Origin: Delphinapterus leucas
Taxonomy: Eukaryota; Chordata; Mammalia; Artiodactyla; Monodontidae
Reading direction: 5' to 3'
Length of the DNA: 64,000 nt
Assembly (NCBI RefSeq): GCF_002288925.2
Contig: NW_022098043.1
Location: 7,392,732 to 7,456,731 of the forward strand
The notes under the pieces were generated by a model that had not been told where the DNA came from, made no database searches, and saw only the letters and a list, made by a program, of their open reading frames with translations. The position numbers were made by a program, and so were the translations under genes. The stretch's first letter is position 1, and the number at the start of each line of letters is the position of its first letter. This document shows, piece after piece, positions 10,935 to 22,545 of the stretch.

Positions 10935-11150
10935 GTTTTGTTTTGTTTTGTTTTTTGCGGTACGCGGGCCTCTCACTGTTGTGGCCTCTCCCGTTGCGGA
11001 GCACAGGCTCCGGACGCGCAGGCTCAGCGGCCATGGCTCACGGACCTAGCCGCTCCGCGGCATGTGGGATCTTCCCGGACCGGGGCACGAACCCGTGTCC
11101 CCTGCATCGGCAGGCGGACTCTCAACCACTGTGCCACCAGGGAAGCCCAG
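10935..11150 (-). repeat. CHR-type SINE (~215 bp), minus strand
   Basis: A (gtttt)n tail is followed by gcggtacgcgggcctctcac, ending at gccaccagggaagccc. An exact 12-bp target duplication, ctttgggttttt, lies at 10923-10934 and 11151-11162. Confidence 0.95.
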
Positions 11151-11162
11151 CTTTGGGTTTTT

Positions 11163-11730
11163 AAAAGCGGTTCTGCCAGCTGTGCAGAGAATAGATTGGA
11201 GGAGAGTTGGAGTCGAAGCAAGGAGATCAGTCAAGAAGCAGAGAAAAAGGGGGCATGACACATCTAAGGCAGCAGGGAGTCTGCACTTGGACCTTGTGTG
11301 CCATTTCCTTTTCCTTCCAGAGCACCAAGACAAAAACCTGGTTCTAGAGAGGGAGTTTGCTAGGAAGTGCAAGCGAGCTGATTCTTGCTAGTTTTAAGAT
11401 ATGACCACCAGAGGGCGCAAAAACACTAAAGAGACTCGGGATCGGCCCTGATCCACCTCCCCAGGCTGAGTCCCGGGATTCAAAGGCAGCCCGAGGGCGT
11501 GCCCTCCCCTCGCCCAGTTAGATGGCTGACTCTAGGGCCCACAGGAGCCAGCCTCCAGTTCCTTTGTTAGAAAGCAGTGAACAAACTGAAGGAATCCTGG
11601 ACTGGGAGCCTGAAAATGTGAGTTCAATCCTTCCCCACAGCTCCCCGACTTGGGCAACTTGCCCCTGTTTTCCCTTCTGCCCCCTCATTTGGCCCAGGTC
11701 CCCGGCCCTCATTTCAGAGAGAAATGTAGG
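11163..11730. other. No gene seen
   Basis: Single-copy-looking, moderately GC-rich sequence. Short ORFs on both strands lack any family signature. Confidence 0.5.
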
Positions 11731-11734
11731 GGTT

Positions 11735-11955
11735 CAGAGCCTGGTGTTTGAGCCACCTGGGTTTAATCCCCATTCCAACCACAAACTAGCTAAATAACCT
11801 TGGTCAAGTGACTTCACCTGTCAAAGCCCCAGTTTCCATCTCTGTTAAGTGGGAATCCTGACACATCCCTTGCACTGTTGCAAATTATGAGATAATGTCT
11901 GTAAGTACTTAGCACAGTGGCTGGCACATAATAATTGCTCAATATATGTTTATTA
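11735..11955 (+). repeat. MIR
   Basis: A nearly full-length MIR runs from gttcagagcctggtgtttg through aaccttggtcaagtgacttc to gctggcacataataattgc, ending in the typical tattatt. Confidence 0.8.
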
Positions 11956-12189
11956 TTCAGATGGAAATGTGACTCACATTCATTAAGTGCTTACTTAGTG
12001 TCCAGGACTGGGGTTTTACTAGTAATTCTTTTTCTGGCTTTTGGCAAGATTCCTTCCTTTTTCTGAGCCTCAGTTTCTCCAACAGAAAAACAGAGGGTTA
12101 GATCAGAGTGGATTCTCAGTAGGAGCCATTCCAGCCCTGACACTCCAGGCTGTTTCTCTTTCTCTCCCTCCTACCTCTCCCTGCTTCCT

Positions 12190-12300
12190 TCCTTTCTTCC
12201 ATCTATCCATCATTTATTCATTCATTCAACAATTATTTATTGAGTATCTACTATATTCCAGATGCAGGAAACAAAACAGACCGACATCAAAGCAGGTGTC
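12190..12300 (+). repeat. L2/MIR-class fragment
   Basis: The text ttcattcattcaacaattat then gagtatctactatattcc is typical of L2-class 3' ends. Confidence 0.55.
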
Positions 12301-12439
12301 CATCACTGAGAGCTAGTCTGTTGGAAGCATGTTTGTTCTAAACCTTCTTTGTCCTCTCTTCCAGCAATCAATCTTGCAGGTTATTTCATGTTTAGAACAG
12401 GAAAAAATTGTGCCAAGAGTTTATTTCTGTGCATCCCTG

Positions 12440-12770
12440 TGTGGCTGTGTACACACACACATTTATATATAACATTTGCAGCAGCGTTGTCATGGTAACC
12501 GTTTTTTGGTGTCTCTGGGCATGAGGGCTGCCTGTGAGTGGAGGAGCTTTTATGGAGCACCCCCTGCATGCACTTTTGTGTGGCGAGAAATCCTGCTGGG
12601 AGAGTTCCCCAGGAGCCTTTGCCGGCCCTTTTGATCATTGCTGCCTATTTTTCTCATTGATCTTGTCGGATGTGAGTGAAATTGACTGGGGGAGTTGAAT
12701 GTCAAGTTCAGTGACTGGCAGAGCAAGATCCTCCCGGACATCTGACAATGAGTGGCGTGGATAGGTCAGC
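12440..12770. other. Single-copy segment with an RFX X-box-like palindrome
   Basis: A repeat-free stretch with no plausible ORF. It contains gttgtcatggtaac (12486-12499), and I consider it a candidate regulatory element (see the separate entry). Confidence 0.4.
12486..12499. promoter_or_regulatory. RFX X-box-like motif
   Basis: The 14-mer gttgtcatggtaac fits the full RFX palindrome (GTHNYY-AT-RRNAAC) at every constrained position. RFX factors bind such sites in enhancers and in cilia gene promoters. It lies about 12 kb upstream of the CpG island. Binding is an inference. Confidence 0.5.
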
Positions 12771-13364
12771 TTGGGCTTTTTGTCTTTTTAAACCCTTGAT
12801 TTGGGAATGTTTAAGGCTTCGGGGAAGACTCGGATGAAATGGCAAAAGCAGCCAGGGAATGTATTTTCAGAAACGACAGCTGCAGCAGCCGCGTTTGAAC
12901 TTGGTAGGCAGTGCCAGAGCCGGGAGGGGCGGAGTGCCAGCAAGAGGGAGAGAAGGGACTCACTATTCACCATGCAGCCTGGCCCCATCCTGGGTGCTTT
13001 GCATACGTTATCTCCTGTAATCCTCGAATCCAGCCTGTGAGATAGACACGGTGGTTCTTAGCAGGAAACTGGGATGGAGAGGAAAAGGGGCCTAGCCAGG
13101 AAGTGGCAAAGGTGCGAGATTCAAACTCAGGCTGCAGGCTAACTCCAGTGCCAGGGTTCTACCCACTACTTGGGCCGCTGGACCACTCTGCAGCCAGGTT
13201 CCCCTCACTTCCAGGCCAGGAACTGGGGGGAGGGGCAGCCAGAAATGGCAGCCCAGAGATTCAAATCCTCACAAACGCCAAGTCACAGCAGCAGATCCAA
13301 TCATGGGCCGCCATGAGATGAACGAATCAAATCTTATGCACGTATTACCTTCACTCTAAATACA

Positions 13365-13600
13365 GGAGCTGGCTTGTGTTTTGGTGTCATGAGAGCTTCC
13401 CGTGTACCAGGCATTGTTTCACTTCTTTATTATTAAAGTCTGAGACCGATGCTACCTCGTCATTACTCTATTACAGATAAAGAGAGTGAGGTACAGAGAG
13501 GTTAAATGTCTTGCCCAAGATCACACAGCTAATTAGCTGAGATTTGATCCCAGGCAACCTGGTTGCCGTGCCTGAGCTCTTAATTGCCGTGCCTTTCTGG
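13365..13600. repeat. MIR/L2-class fragment
   Basis: The text gtgtaccaggcattgtttc then gaggtacagagaggttaaat and cccaagatcacacagctaat is the common MIR/L2 consensus arrangement. Confidence 0.7.
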
Positions 13601-13700
13601 TCCATGAGTTAGAGTTCTGTGTGTGTGCAGTTCTAACGGAGCCATGTGGACTCTCCCCTCCCCAAAGAGCTTCCGCTATTTGAGAGATAAGAAGAGTTAA

Positions 13701-13912
13701 GGGCTTCCCTGGTGGCGCAGTGGTTGAGAGTCCGCCTGCCGATGCAGGGGACGCGGGTTCGTGCCCCGGTCTGGAAAGATCCCACATGCCGCGGAGCGGC
13801 TGGGCCCGTGAGCCATGGCCGCTGAGCCTGCGCGTCCGGAGCCTGTGCTCCGCAACGGGAGAGGCCACAACAGTGAGAGGCCCGCGTACCGCAAAAAAAA
13901 AAAAAAAAAAAA
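13701..13912 (+). repeat. CHR-type SINE (~215 bp)
   Basis: The head gggcttccctggtggcgcag is complete. The A-box-like tggcgcagtgg and B-box-like ggttcgtgccc (versus the ggttcganncc consensus) are visible, and the tail is A22. Target duplication aagaagagttaa occurs about 13689-13700 and 13913-13924. Confidence 0.96.
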
Positions 13913-13954
13913 AAGAAGAGTTAAAGGGAGAGGGAAGAGGATACTCTTTTATTG

Positions 13955-14150
13955 ATGATCTCCTATGTGTCCAGTACTGAGCTAGGCCTTTCCACCTCAC
14001 AACTTTGCTGGAACATTAGAACTACTATAATCCCCTTCATACAGATGAGAGGAATCAAGGTCCAGCAAGGTGAAGTGATGGGCTAAGGTTTTAGAACTGG
14101 GATTCGAGCGAAGACCTACATTTTCCAAAACCCAAGCCCTATGCTGCAGA
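13955..14150. repeat. MIR/L2-class fragment
   Basis: The text gtccagtactgagctaggcc, then tccccttcatacagatgaga and gggattcgagcgaagac, follows the MIR/L2 pattern. Confidence 0.65.
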
Positions 14151-14329
14151 AGTCAAACAGCACTGCCCTGGGCCTTTCTCCCACGTTTCTCAGCTATGGT
14201 GCCAAAGAGGTGTTCAGGCGTTCTCCTGAGAGCAGGGAAGGCCCCTCTAGAAACCCTTGTACGGCAGAGGGCCCTGACCTGCCCAAATCGAGGTGCTCCC
14301 CCAAATCTGCCAGGGTAGGGTTACACTCA

Positions 14330-14520
14330 GTAACTCAACCAGCATACATCCCGCAACTATTTACGGAGCGCCGTCTAGTGCCAGGCTCTGGGCATGTAGC
14401 AATGAAAGCGCGTCATAGTCCCTGCCGTTGGGAGCTTACTTTCTAGCAGGGAACAGCCATGATACAAGTTAAGTACCTGTGTGAGAAGTGCAGGGAGCTG
14501 TGGGTGTGAATAAGAGACTA
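14330..14520. repeat. L2-class fragment
   Basis: The text tatttacggagcgccgtct and ccaggctctgggcatgtagc is typical of old L2-class sequence with a product-like tail (gggagcttactttctag). Confidence 0.55.
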
Positions 14521-14615
14521 CTGGGCCTGGGTTGATAACTGATGTGGGTGTTTTATGTTTATTTAAGGGGTACCTTCCCAACACTTTGGCTTGAGAAGGT
14601 CAAAGATATCACTTA

Positions 14616-14813
14616 GGGCTTCCCTGGTGGTGCAGTGGTTGAGAGTCCTCCTGCCGATGCAGGGGACACGGGTTCGTGCCCCGGTCCGGGAAGATGCCGC
14701 GGAGCGGCTAGGCCCGTGAGCCATGGCCGCTGAGCCTGCGCGTCCGGAGCCTGTGCTCCGCAACGGGAGAGGCCACATCAGTGAGAGGCCCGCGTACCGC
14801 AAAAAAAAAAAAA
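14616..14813 (+). repeat. CHR-type SINE with a 7-bp internal deletion
   Basis: It is like its ~215-bp relatives but reads gggaagatgccgcggagc where they have gggaagatcccacatgccgc, so cccacat is missing. Target duplication aaagatatcacttag / aaagatatcatttag flanks it with one difference. Confidence 0.95.
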
Positions 14814-14829
14814 AAAGATATCATTTAGT

Positions 14830-16140
14830 GCTTTTGGCCAAAGCCGAAAGCCGGCCACACTGCAGCATGAAATGAAAGAGGCTTCTATTTTCTTCATGTT
14901 CAGAAATCAGGTTGTGATACTTATCCTCAAGCCATTTCCAGCTTCATAGAAAAGATAAATAAGCTAACGTCTGTTGAGTATTTATTATGTGCCAGGTACT
15001 AGGCTACATTGAAGTCCCTTATGCACACAGTGTGATAGAATCACAAGAAAATATCCCAGCACAAAAGTAGCAGAAGGTGGGGATGGATTAAATTTGTCTG
15101 GGAAGGAGGGAGAATCAAGGAAAATTTGTCCCATAAGATGATACTTGAGCTGGGTTTTGAAGGATAAATAGGAGCTCGCTAGGCAATCCAGGAGCAGGAG
15201 ACACTTCAGGTGGAGGAAACAGCATCTGGAAAGATTGGGAGACATGAAAGTGTATGGCCATTCAGGGGGCATGTGGTGGGAACTGAGGGTGCAGAGATTG
15301 CTAAGAGCCAGATGCAAAAGGGCCTTAGGCACCTGGCTGAGGAACCTGGCCTCTATCTAATCCCCACTTTCCCTGCATGAGGATGAAATCCAAAAACCTT
15401 CTTCAACTTCTCTGTTCAAGTGGAAGAAAAGGCGTGTGACAAGGGTGGAGGGGAAAAGCATGATTGCCAAATTTGGGAAGCTGGAAAGTGTTCATCTGCA
15501 GAATTAATTCTAAGTCGCTGCTATTTTCATACTCACGCTGGTGGGAAAGGCAGAGCACAGCAACGCGCCTCAGCCTTTCTCCAGGTGTCTGGAGTGCTGG
15601 CAGGCCAGGCCAGACCAGGCTGGCAGGCCGGCTCCCACGGAGATCACTGGAGCCAGCCTGATGCTTGGAGCCAGCTGTGGGCATCTGGAAATCCAGCTTC
15701 CTCTTCTAGTCATTAGATGGGGGGAAATTGGAATCCAGGATTTTCCCAAGGCAGTAAACTTGGCAGGATGATTCAATGGCATTAGGCTTGACAAGGGCCA
15801 GGGCAAGGCTGGACCACCCAGGGTAGAAGGATGTGGTTTCCAGATTCAAGATGGGATATGTGGGTGACTGTGCGAAGTCCCTTGGTTTAGAGAGTGCTGG
15901 AGGCCTGCTGGGCAGGTATTAGAGACCTTTCACTGGGCCAGACCCAGTGGCCATGCAGGTTGATCGCAGGAACAGGGCAGCTCAGCAGATCTGGTATGTA
16001 GGGGGTTCTGCTAATAAGAGGTGGAAGCAGTAAGACCATGTGTTGCCTTGCCCCCGGCCGAGCAGCCACCTCCTGCTGGGTGGGTGACAGCCAGACAAGG
16101 GAGGAAAGAAGGCCCTGTTATGATTCACTTCCTATGTGCG
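14830..16140. other. No gene; old repeat pieces
   Basis: It contains an L2-class piece at about 14960-15010 (gagtatttattatgtgccag) and the ancient element seen at 10.7 kb (about 15080-15350: gagctgggttttgaaggat). The rest (15.4-16.1 kb) looks single-copy. Overlapping ORFs of 60-98 codons there on both strands show no family signature. Confidence 0.5.
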
Positions 16141-16149
16141 GGTAGTGTT

Positions 16150-16455
16150 GGTACCCAGATCTCCACTGGGGTGTAAAGAGAATTAAATGAGTTAATACAT
16201 GTAAAGAGCTTTGCCCAATGCCTGACACATAGTGAGTGTTCAGTAAATGTTAGCTGTTACTGTTTTTATCTTCTAGACACACTAATGGTTTTTTTCCACT
16301 TGCTACCTTACTTAATCCTCACAACAGCTCTAGGAAGTAGGAATTAATAGGTTAAAAAAAAGTTTGCTTTTTACAGTTGAGAAAACTGAGGTACAATGGG
16401 GGGTTATGTAACTCACTCAAGGACACATAGTTAAAAGTGGCAGAGCTGGAGGGAA
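16150..16455 (+). repeat. MIR/L2-class fragments
   Basis: The texts ttaaatgagttaatacatg to cagtaaatgttagctgttac and cctcacaacagctctagga to agttaaaagtggcagagctg are standard MIR/L2 phrases. The second is interrupted by the L1 to the right. Confidence 0.7.
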
Positions 16456-16456
16456 C

Positions 16457-17340
16457 CTCTACAATTCAACAACAATAACCCCCCCGCCCAATTCAAACAT
16501 GGGCAAAGAACTTGAATAGATATTTCTCTGAAGAAGGTATCAAACGGTCAGTAAGCAACTGAAAAGATGCTCAGTATCACTAATCACTAGGGAAATACAA
16601 ATCAAAACCACAATGCAATTCCACGTCACACCTATTAGGTGGGTTATTATAAAAAAAGAAAGAAAAAAGAAAACAAGTGTTGGTGAGAATGTGGGGAAAT
16701 TGGAACCCTTGTGCATTGCTGGTGGGATATAAAGTGGTGCAGCCATTGTGGATAAACAGTATGATGGTTCTGCAAAAAATTAAACATAGAATTACCATAT
16801 GATCCAGCAATTCCACTTCTAAGCATGTACTCCAAAGAATTGAAAGCTGGTACTTGTGAACAGATACTTGTACACCGCTGTTCACAGCACCATTAGTCAC
16901 AATAGCCAAAAGGTGGAAACAACTCAAATGTCCACTGATACATGAATGGATAAACAAAATGTGGTACATCCATTCAATGGGTTATTATTATTCAGCCTTG
17001 AAAAGGAATTACATTTTTGACACATGCTACACAAGATGAACCTTAAAAATATTAAGTAGCCAGACACATAAGTATTGTATGATTCCATTTATTTGTGGTA
17101 CCGAGAGTAGTCAAATTCATAGAGACAGAAAGTAGAATGGTGGTTGCTAGGGGCTGGAGGGAGGGGAGAATGGGGAGTTATTGTTCAATGGGTACAGAGT
17201 TTTAGTTTGGGATGTCAGAAAAGTTCTGGAGATGCACAATGTAATGACTGCACAACGGCGATTGCCCTGAATTGTACACGTAAAAAGAATTTTATGTTGT
17301 ATCTTACAATAATAATAATAATAATAATAAAGAGTTGAAA
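16457..17340 (+). repeat. 5'-truncated old L1 (3' end of ORF2 plus 3' UTR)
   Basis: Plus-strand L1 text is easily read (atgggcaaagaacttgaata; gatgctcagtatcactaat; ccatatgatccagcaattcc). It ends in (AAT)n. The flanks aagtggcagagctgga (about 16435) and aagtggcagaattggga (about 17348) are a probable target duplication within a MIR/L2 piece. Stops interrupt the ORF2 remnant. Confidence 0.8.
17309..17332. repeat. (AAT)n microsatellite at an L1 tail
   Basis: About eight AAT units form the tail of the L1. Confidence 0.93.
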
Positions 17341-17365
17341 GAAAGATAAGTGGCAGAATTGGGAT

Positions 17366-18530
17366 CAGGACCAGGTCTCTTTGTCCCCCAGGCTCCTTGG
17401 GATGGTTCCCTGGGCCCACTTTCTCCTTTCTAGGAAAATGCACTCCAGTTTTGTTCAAAACTGACTGGTAGAGAGAAAAGCAGTGTCTTGAGGATGACGG
17501 GCACACCCAATTGGAATTAGTTCAAGGCATTTGCAAGTGATGTTCAACTTGAAGGACAGGCTAATTCTGAATTCTGTACGAGCCGGGTCAGAGAGCAGAA
17601 GGCTGAAGAGTCAGAGGTGGTACCCGTGCGCCGTCCTCTCGTTCTCCTCCTACCTCCACCACCTGCGCCCGCACAGCGGCCGTCATTTTGTGTCAGTCAG
17701 TCCACACATATCTACTGGGCCCTCCGGTACACCACGAGACAACTCTCAGCCACCAGCAGAGTATCCTACAATTTAACTCAACTCTGACACCATCTACCTG
17801 GAGAGAGCTTCAAATCCCACAGCTCATTTATAAGGGATGGTCTGGGAAGGCCTCTCTGATAAGGTGAGGTTAAGGGCTCAGTCCTACAGTGATGCCCCAC
17901 CCCCACCCCCCTGCTTCATATGACAGTCGCAAGCCCAGGCTGTTACCTGTGCTTCTGATCCACTGGCTAGAGATTGGAGGTTCCCATGACCCCCCTCCTT
18001 GGGTTCAATTAATTTGCTAGGGCAGAGCACAGAACTAAGACAAACATTTTACTTACTGGATCACCAGTTTATTATAAAAGGATATAACTCAGGAACAGCA
18101 TAGGGCAAAGAATGGGGAAAGGGTTGTGAAGCTTCCATGCCCTCTCTCAGCACCTCCATGCGTTCATCAACGTGGAAGCACTCGGAACCTTGTCCTTTTG
18201 GGTCTTTATGGAGGCCTCACCACATAGGCTTAACTGATTAAATCATTGGCCACTGGTGATTGAACTCAGTCTCCAGCCCTCTCCCCTTCCCAGAGGTCAG
18301 GGGGTGGGACTGAAATTTCCAACCCTCTAATCACAATGTTGTTTCCCCTGGCAACCGGCCCCTCCTACTTAGGTGACCTAGGGCTTTCCAAAAGTCACTT
18401 CATTAACATAACAAGTGACACCTTATTGCTTTCTTTGCTTAGGCAATTCTAAGGGTTTTAGGAGCTCTACACCAGGAATGGGATGAAGACCAAATATATA
18501 TTTCTTATTATAAATCACAATATCACAAGC
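17366..18530. other. No gene seen
   Basis: Mixed single-copy and old repeat sequence. The phrase gggaaggcctctctgataag near 17845 is shared with the ancient element at 18.6 kb. No ORF is convincing. Confidence 0.45.
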
Positions 18531-18534
18531 ACAC

Positions 18535-19075
18535 AATACATGTCAGGCACCATTCTAGGGCCTGGAGATACAGCAATGAACAAAACAGACAGAATCCCTA
18601 CTCCTGTAGGGCTAACATTCTAATGGGGAGGGATAGATAGTAAACTCATGAATATGTAAATATGTCACTGGTTAGATGGTGATGAGTGTAATGAAGGAAA
18701 TTAAAGTAGGTTAGGGTAGCCTGGGGTTGGGGTGGGTTGCTAACTTATAAGGGATGATCAGGGAAGGCGTCTCTGATAAGGTGACATTTGAGCAGGGACG
18801 TGAAGGAAGTGAGGGAATGAGCAGTGCAGATATCTCAAGGACAGGAAACATAAAGTGCAAAGGCCCTGAGGCGGGGAGTATATAAAAAGGAACATTGTAA
18901 AGGCCAGTGCACTAGAAGAGGAGAGTAGGAGAGAAGCTCTGAGATGTAAAGGTGGGGGTGGGAGATGGAGATCACGTAGGGCCTCGTAGGTCATTGAACA
19001 GATTTTGGTTTTTATTCCAACTCAGAAGTGAGGACAGTGGAGGGCTCTGAGCAGAGAAAGTGACATGACCTCAAC
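18535..19075 (+). repeat. Ancient interspersed repeat, long copy
   Basis: A run of familiar phrases (ggcaccattctagggcctgg; gataaggtgacatttgagca; gtgcaaaggccctgaggcg; tagggcctcgtaggtcattg) makes this the fullest of several diverged copies in the window. Family not determined; probably L2-class or an old LTR/DNA element. Confidence 0.55.
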
Positions 19076-19087
19076 ATTTCTTTTCTT

Positions 19088-19433
19088 TTTTTTTAAGATT
19101 TAATTTATTTTTGGCTGCGTTGTATCTTCACTGTTGCACGCGGGCTTTCTCTAGTTGCGGCGAGCAGGGGCTACTCTTCGTTGCGGTGCGTGGGCTTCTC
19201 ATTGCGGTGGCTTCTTTTGGTGCGGAGCACGGGCTCTAGGCGCGCAGGCTTCAGTAGTTGTGGCACGCGGGCTGAGTAGTTGTGGCTTGAGGGCTCTAGA
19301 GGGCAGGCTCAGCAGTTGTGGCGCATGGGCTTAGTTACTCCGTGGCATGTGGGATCTTCCTGGGCCAGGGATCGAACCTGTGTCCCCTGCATTGGCAGGC
19401 GGATCCTTAACCACTGCACCAGCAGGGAAGTCC
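19088..19433 (-). repeat. CHR-1-type SINE, long form, minus strand
   Basis: It runs from atttttggctgcgttgt through ggctttctctagttgcgg and cttcagtagttgtggcac to gcagggaagtcc. The target duplication is not clear. Confidence 0.92.
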
Positions 19434-19489
19434 TTAACTTTTTCATGTAAATAATTATGGGGATTATTTAACGTGTAGGCCCAGTTACC

Positions 19490-19575
19490 TATCTCTCTTC
19501 CAGTCCTTGCTAGGGGCCCAGAAGAGTGCCTGGTACATAGCTGTCACTCAGTAAATGCTTGTTTAATAAGTCCTG
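19490..19575 (+). repeat. L2-class 3' end
   Basis: The text agagtgcctggtacatagct to cagtaaatgcttgtttaata is typical. Confidence 0.6.
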
Positions 19576-19954
19576 AAGATTGGTTGTGATTCCAGAGGCA
19601 CACGGGGAGGAATGACCGACACTTGAAGTGGGAAAAGACTGGGGGTGGGGGGATAGGGGGATCCAACTTCTAAATGAGAGGATGATATCAGATTTGAGAA
19701 ACACCTTGGTCCAGCAGTGAAAAGAGGTCATGAGTTTCAGTCCAGGTTGTGCTGCTTACTTGCTGTTTGACCTTGAGAAAAAGCCTTTCTTATATCTGGG
19801 CTCTACCCCTAAAACCAGGACACTGGGTAAGGTGATCCCCTAAGGCACCTTCAGTCCTGACTAGACTCTATTACAACACTTCAAAAAAATTGTGGTAAAT
19901 ACAAATAACATAACATTTACTGTCTTAACCATTCTATGATAATATTTTTTGGAG

Positions 19955-20251
19955 GGCTTCCCTGGTGGCGCAGTGGTTGAGAATCTGCCTGCTAATGCAG
20001 GGGGCACGGGTTGGAGCCCTGGTCTGGGAAGATCCCACATGCCGCGGAGCAACTGGGCCCGTGAGCCACAACTACTGAGCCTGCGCGTCTGGAGCTCATG
20101 CTCCGTAACAAAAGAGGCTGCAACAGTGAGAGGCCCGCGCACCGCGATGAAGAGTAGCCCCCGCTTGCCACAACTAGAGAAAGCCCTCGCACAGAAACGA
20201 AGACGCAACACAGCCAACATAAATAAATAAATTAAAAAAAAATAAATAAAA
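19955..20251 (+). repeat. CHR-type SINE, hybrid long form
   Basis: The first two thirds read like the ~215-bp type (gggcttccctggtggcgcag to cagtgagaggcccgcgcacc). It then continues with long-form sequence (gatgaagagtagcccccgct) to a taaataaataaat tail. Approximate duplication aatattttttg lies at about 19941 and 20253. Confidence 0.92.
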
Positions 20252-20261
20252 AAATATTTTT

Positions 20262-21735
20262 TGTTCCCTCTTGCATCCTGGTGGAGCTGAAGCATCTGCT
20301 GCCACAGTGCTGGCGGGGGCTGTGGTCCCCTCCAGGAACAGCTGAGAAATGAAGACCATTACACACACCGTGGGCAAAGAGGTAGGACGACTTGGCCCCA
20401 GAAGTGGGAGTGGGAGTGGCAGCAAACTTCGCCTTGGAGGCAAGAGGGGAAGGCATGAAGCTTTGTTGAGGTACCTACCATGCCCTAGGCCTTGGCGATG
20501 CTCTCTCCAGACCAGCTCCTTTATGTCTTGCTTGAATCCTTTAGAGGCAGACCTCCTGTTTTTATTTTGCAAATGGCCCAGAGAAGTTAGGAAACTTGCT
20601 TAGGGTTGATTGGCTAGTCTGTAAGGTTAGAATCCAGATCTATCTGGAAGTTTACAACCTTTGAAAGGAAGTACCACCCTTACATGGCATCCTACCACTG
20701 GGCCCTGTGACGCTGGGCAGGGCCTGCTGGCACAGCTCTTTACTGAAGAACATTTGTGGCCAATTATGAACGGGCCTGCAGTATAAGGAATGGGAGAAAA
20801 TATTTCTTTACTGTTCCCATTGGGCTTTCTCTCCTTCCATTCATGTCCATTTCAAATGGGTGCCATGTAGTTGCTCTTTCTTTGGTCTTTCTTCCTCCTC
20901 CTCCTCCTCCTCCTTCTTCTTTTTTAAATGTTCTTGGCCTCCCATCTCTATGTCTTAACTGCCTAGGGTCTAGATCTTGGGTCAGCAAGTTCCATGCCCA
21001 GCTCTATCTTGTCAGGCCTTGGTGGAGGTTTGCATGTCTCAGAGCGGAGCACCTAATAACATACAAACCTTCTGTGGCTACTAAAGATGGCTTCTGTTGT
21101 GCTAAAAGGCCAGTCCCCTCCAGGAGAAAAAAAAAAGAAAGGGCCAGAGAACTCCAGCTTGCGACAATATTTTCAAAAGTTTTCAATTAAGAAATTAAGG
21201 GGTCCCCCTGAGCCCAATCTTCAGTTCACTCAGAGAAACAGCACAGTGACCCCACATGATAACAAATAAGCAAAGCTCCATCACCCAGCCACGAGGAGAT
21301 GTGTAAACCAAGTCTTCACCTGTCTGCTGGCTCTTTGAATGAGGATGGAGAGGTATTTTGATTCCGGGAGGAAATGCAGGTCTCTGTTGGGGGTAGCGTG
21401 GTGGGCTCTGGGAACAGTGGCTGGCTGGTCAAAAATTCAAGACTCCTCCTGTGAGCCAGCACTGCCTGCTCCAGGAAGTTCTCACCCTTTTCGCTCCCTG
21501 TGCAGTGAGGCCCAGCCTAGGCTCTGCAGTACCCAGGGCTTCTCCAGGGTAACCTGAAAATCCTCTGGCAGTTCACAATTATTCTGTCCTTTAGCAAGCT
21601 CACATCCTTTTTATTGAGTGCTAGATATCAAGGATATTTTAAATGACTAGGTAATGTTCCTATGTAAATGAATAATAGTAGCTAAAAATGTATCCAATTA
21701 TGACAATGAGCAAGGGACTGGACTTTGTTGTCTTA
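20262..21735. other. No gene seen
   Basis: Mostly single-copy-looking. A (TCC)n-like run lies at about 20892-20915. The 144-codon ORF at 20756-21190 has no family signature, and its proline run is made by that microsatellite. Confidence 0.5.
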
Positions 21736-21739
21736 TTTC

Positions 21740-21900
21740 TCATGATAAGAGGTGGAGTCTCCATTTTACACATGAGAAAACTGAGGCTTGAGAGGTTATG
21801 TGATTTCTCCAAGGTCATACAATTAATCAATGGCAGGGCTGAGAATCAAATTCAGGTAATCTGATTCCAACAGCTGTACTCTTTATTGCTCAACACTGAG
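21740..21900. repeat. MIR/L2-class fragment
   Basis: The text attttacacatgagaaaactgaggcttgag to aggtcatacaattaatc is the standard phrase. Confidence 0.7.
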
Positions 21901-21904
21901 CTTT

Positions 21905-22300
21905 AAGCATCTACTTGGGAGCCTAGAGAAGGGGAGCCTAGCTCAGCCTGGGGAGTGAGGAAAGGGTGCCCAGAGGAGGCGAGGCCTAAGCCAAGCCTTG
22001 AGGCAGGAGCAGGCATAAACCAACGGGCTGAGAAGGGAGAGGATGGTTTGGGGTCGTAGTCAACATACAGACACCAGGGAGAGGAAGAGAATGGCTTTGT
22101 CTGCAGTGGAGCAAAGTGGCTGCAGTTCTGGATCTGAGGTGGAGAGTGGCAGGATGGAAGCAGAGTCCAGATCCTGAAGGGCCTTGAATTTAGACTGGAT
22201 CCTGAAGGCAATGGGGGAGCCATGGAGGCGCTCAGCAGGCAAGTTCACAAAATCAGCTTCGCTGTTGACAGTGCCTCTGGCCAGCGTGGGGAGGTTCGTC
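21905..22300. repeat. Ancient interspersed repeat, diverged copy
   Basis: The phrases gaggcctaagccaagccttg, aaagtggctgcagttctg and tgaagggccttgaatttag belong to the same element as at 18.6 kb. Confidence 0.45.
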
Positions 22301-22319
22301 TGTGGAAGGCAATGGTGGC

Positions 22320-22545
22320 AAATCAGAACTGAAGTCAGGTGCCTGGGTTTGAATGCCAGCATTTCCACTTGAAAGTTATACAAGTTGCTTCTTCATATCT
22401 TTAAGCCTCAGTTTATTTGTGAATGGGATATAATAATACCTTGCAGAGTTGTTGAGGTGAGTAAGAGTCAATCTAAGCAGAACGTTTAGCAGAGTTGTAC
22501 CCTGGCACCCAGGAGGTGTTCAATAAATATTAGCTTCTCTGTGCC
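22320..22545 (+). repeat. MIR
   Basis: The text gtgcctgggtttgaatgcc to ttaagcctcagtttatttgt to ggtgttcaataaatattagc is a near-complete MIR. Confidence 0.8.
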
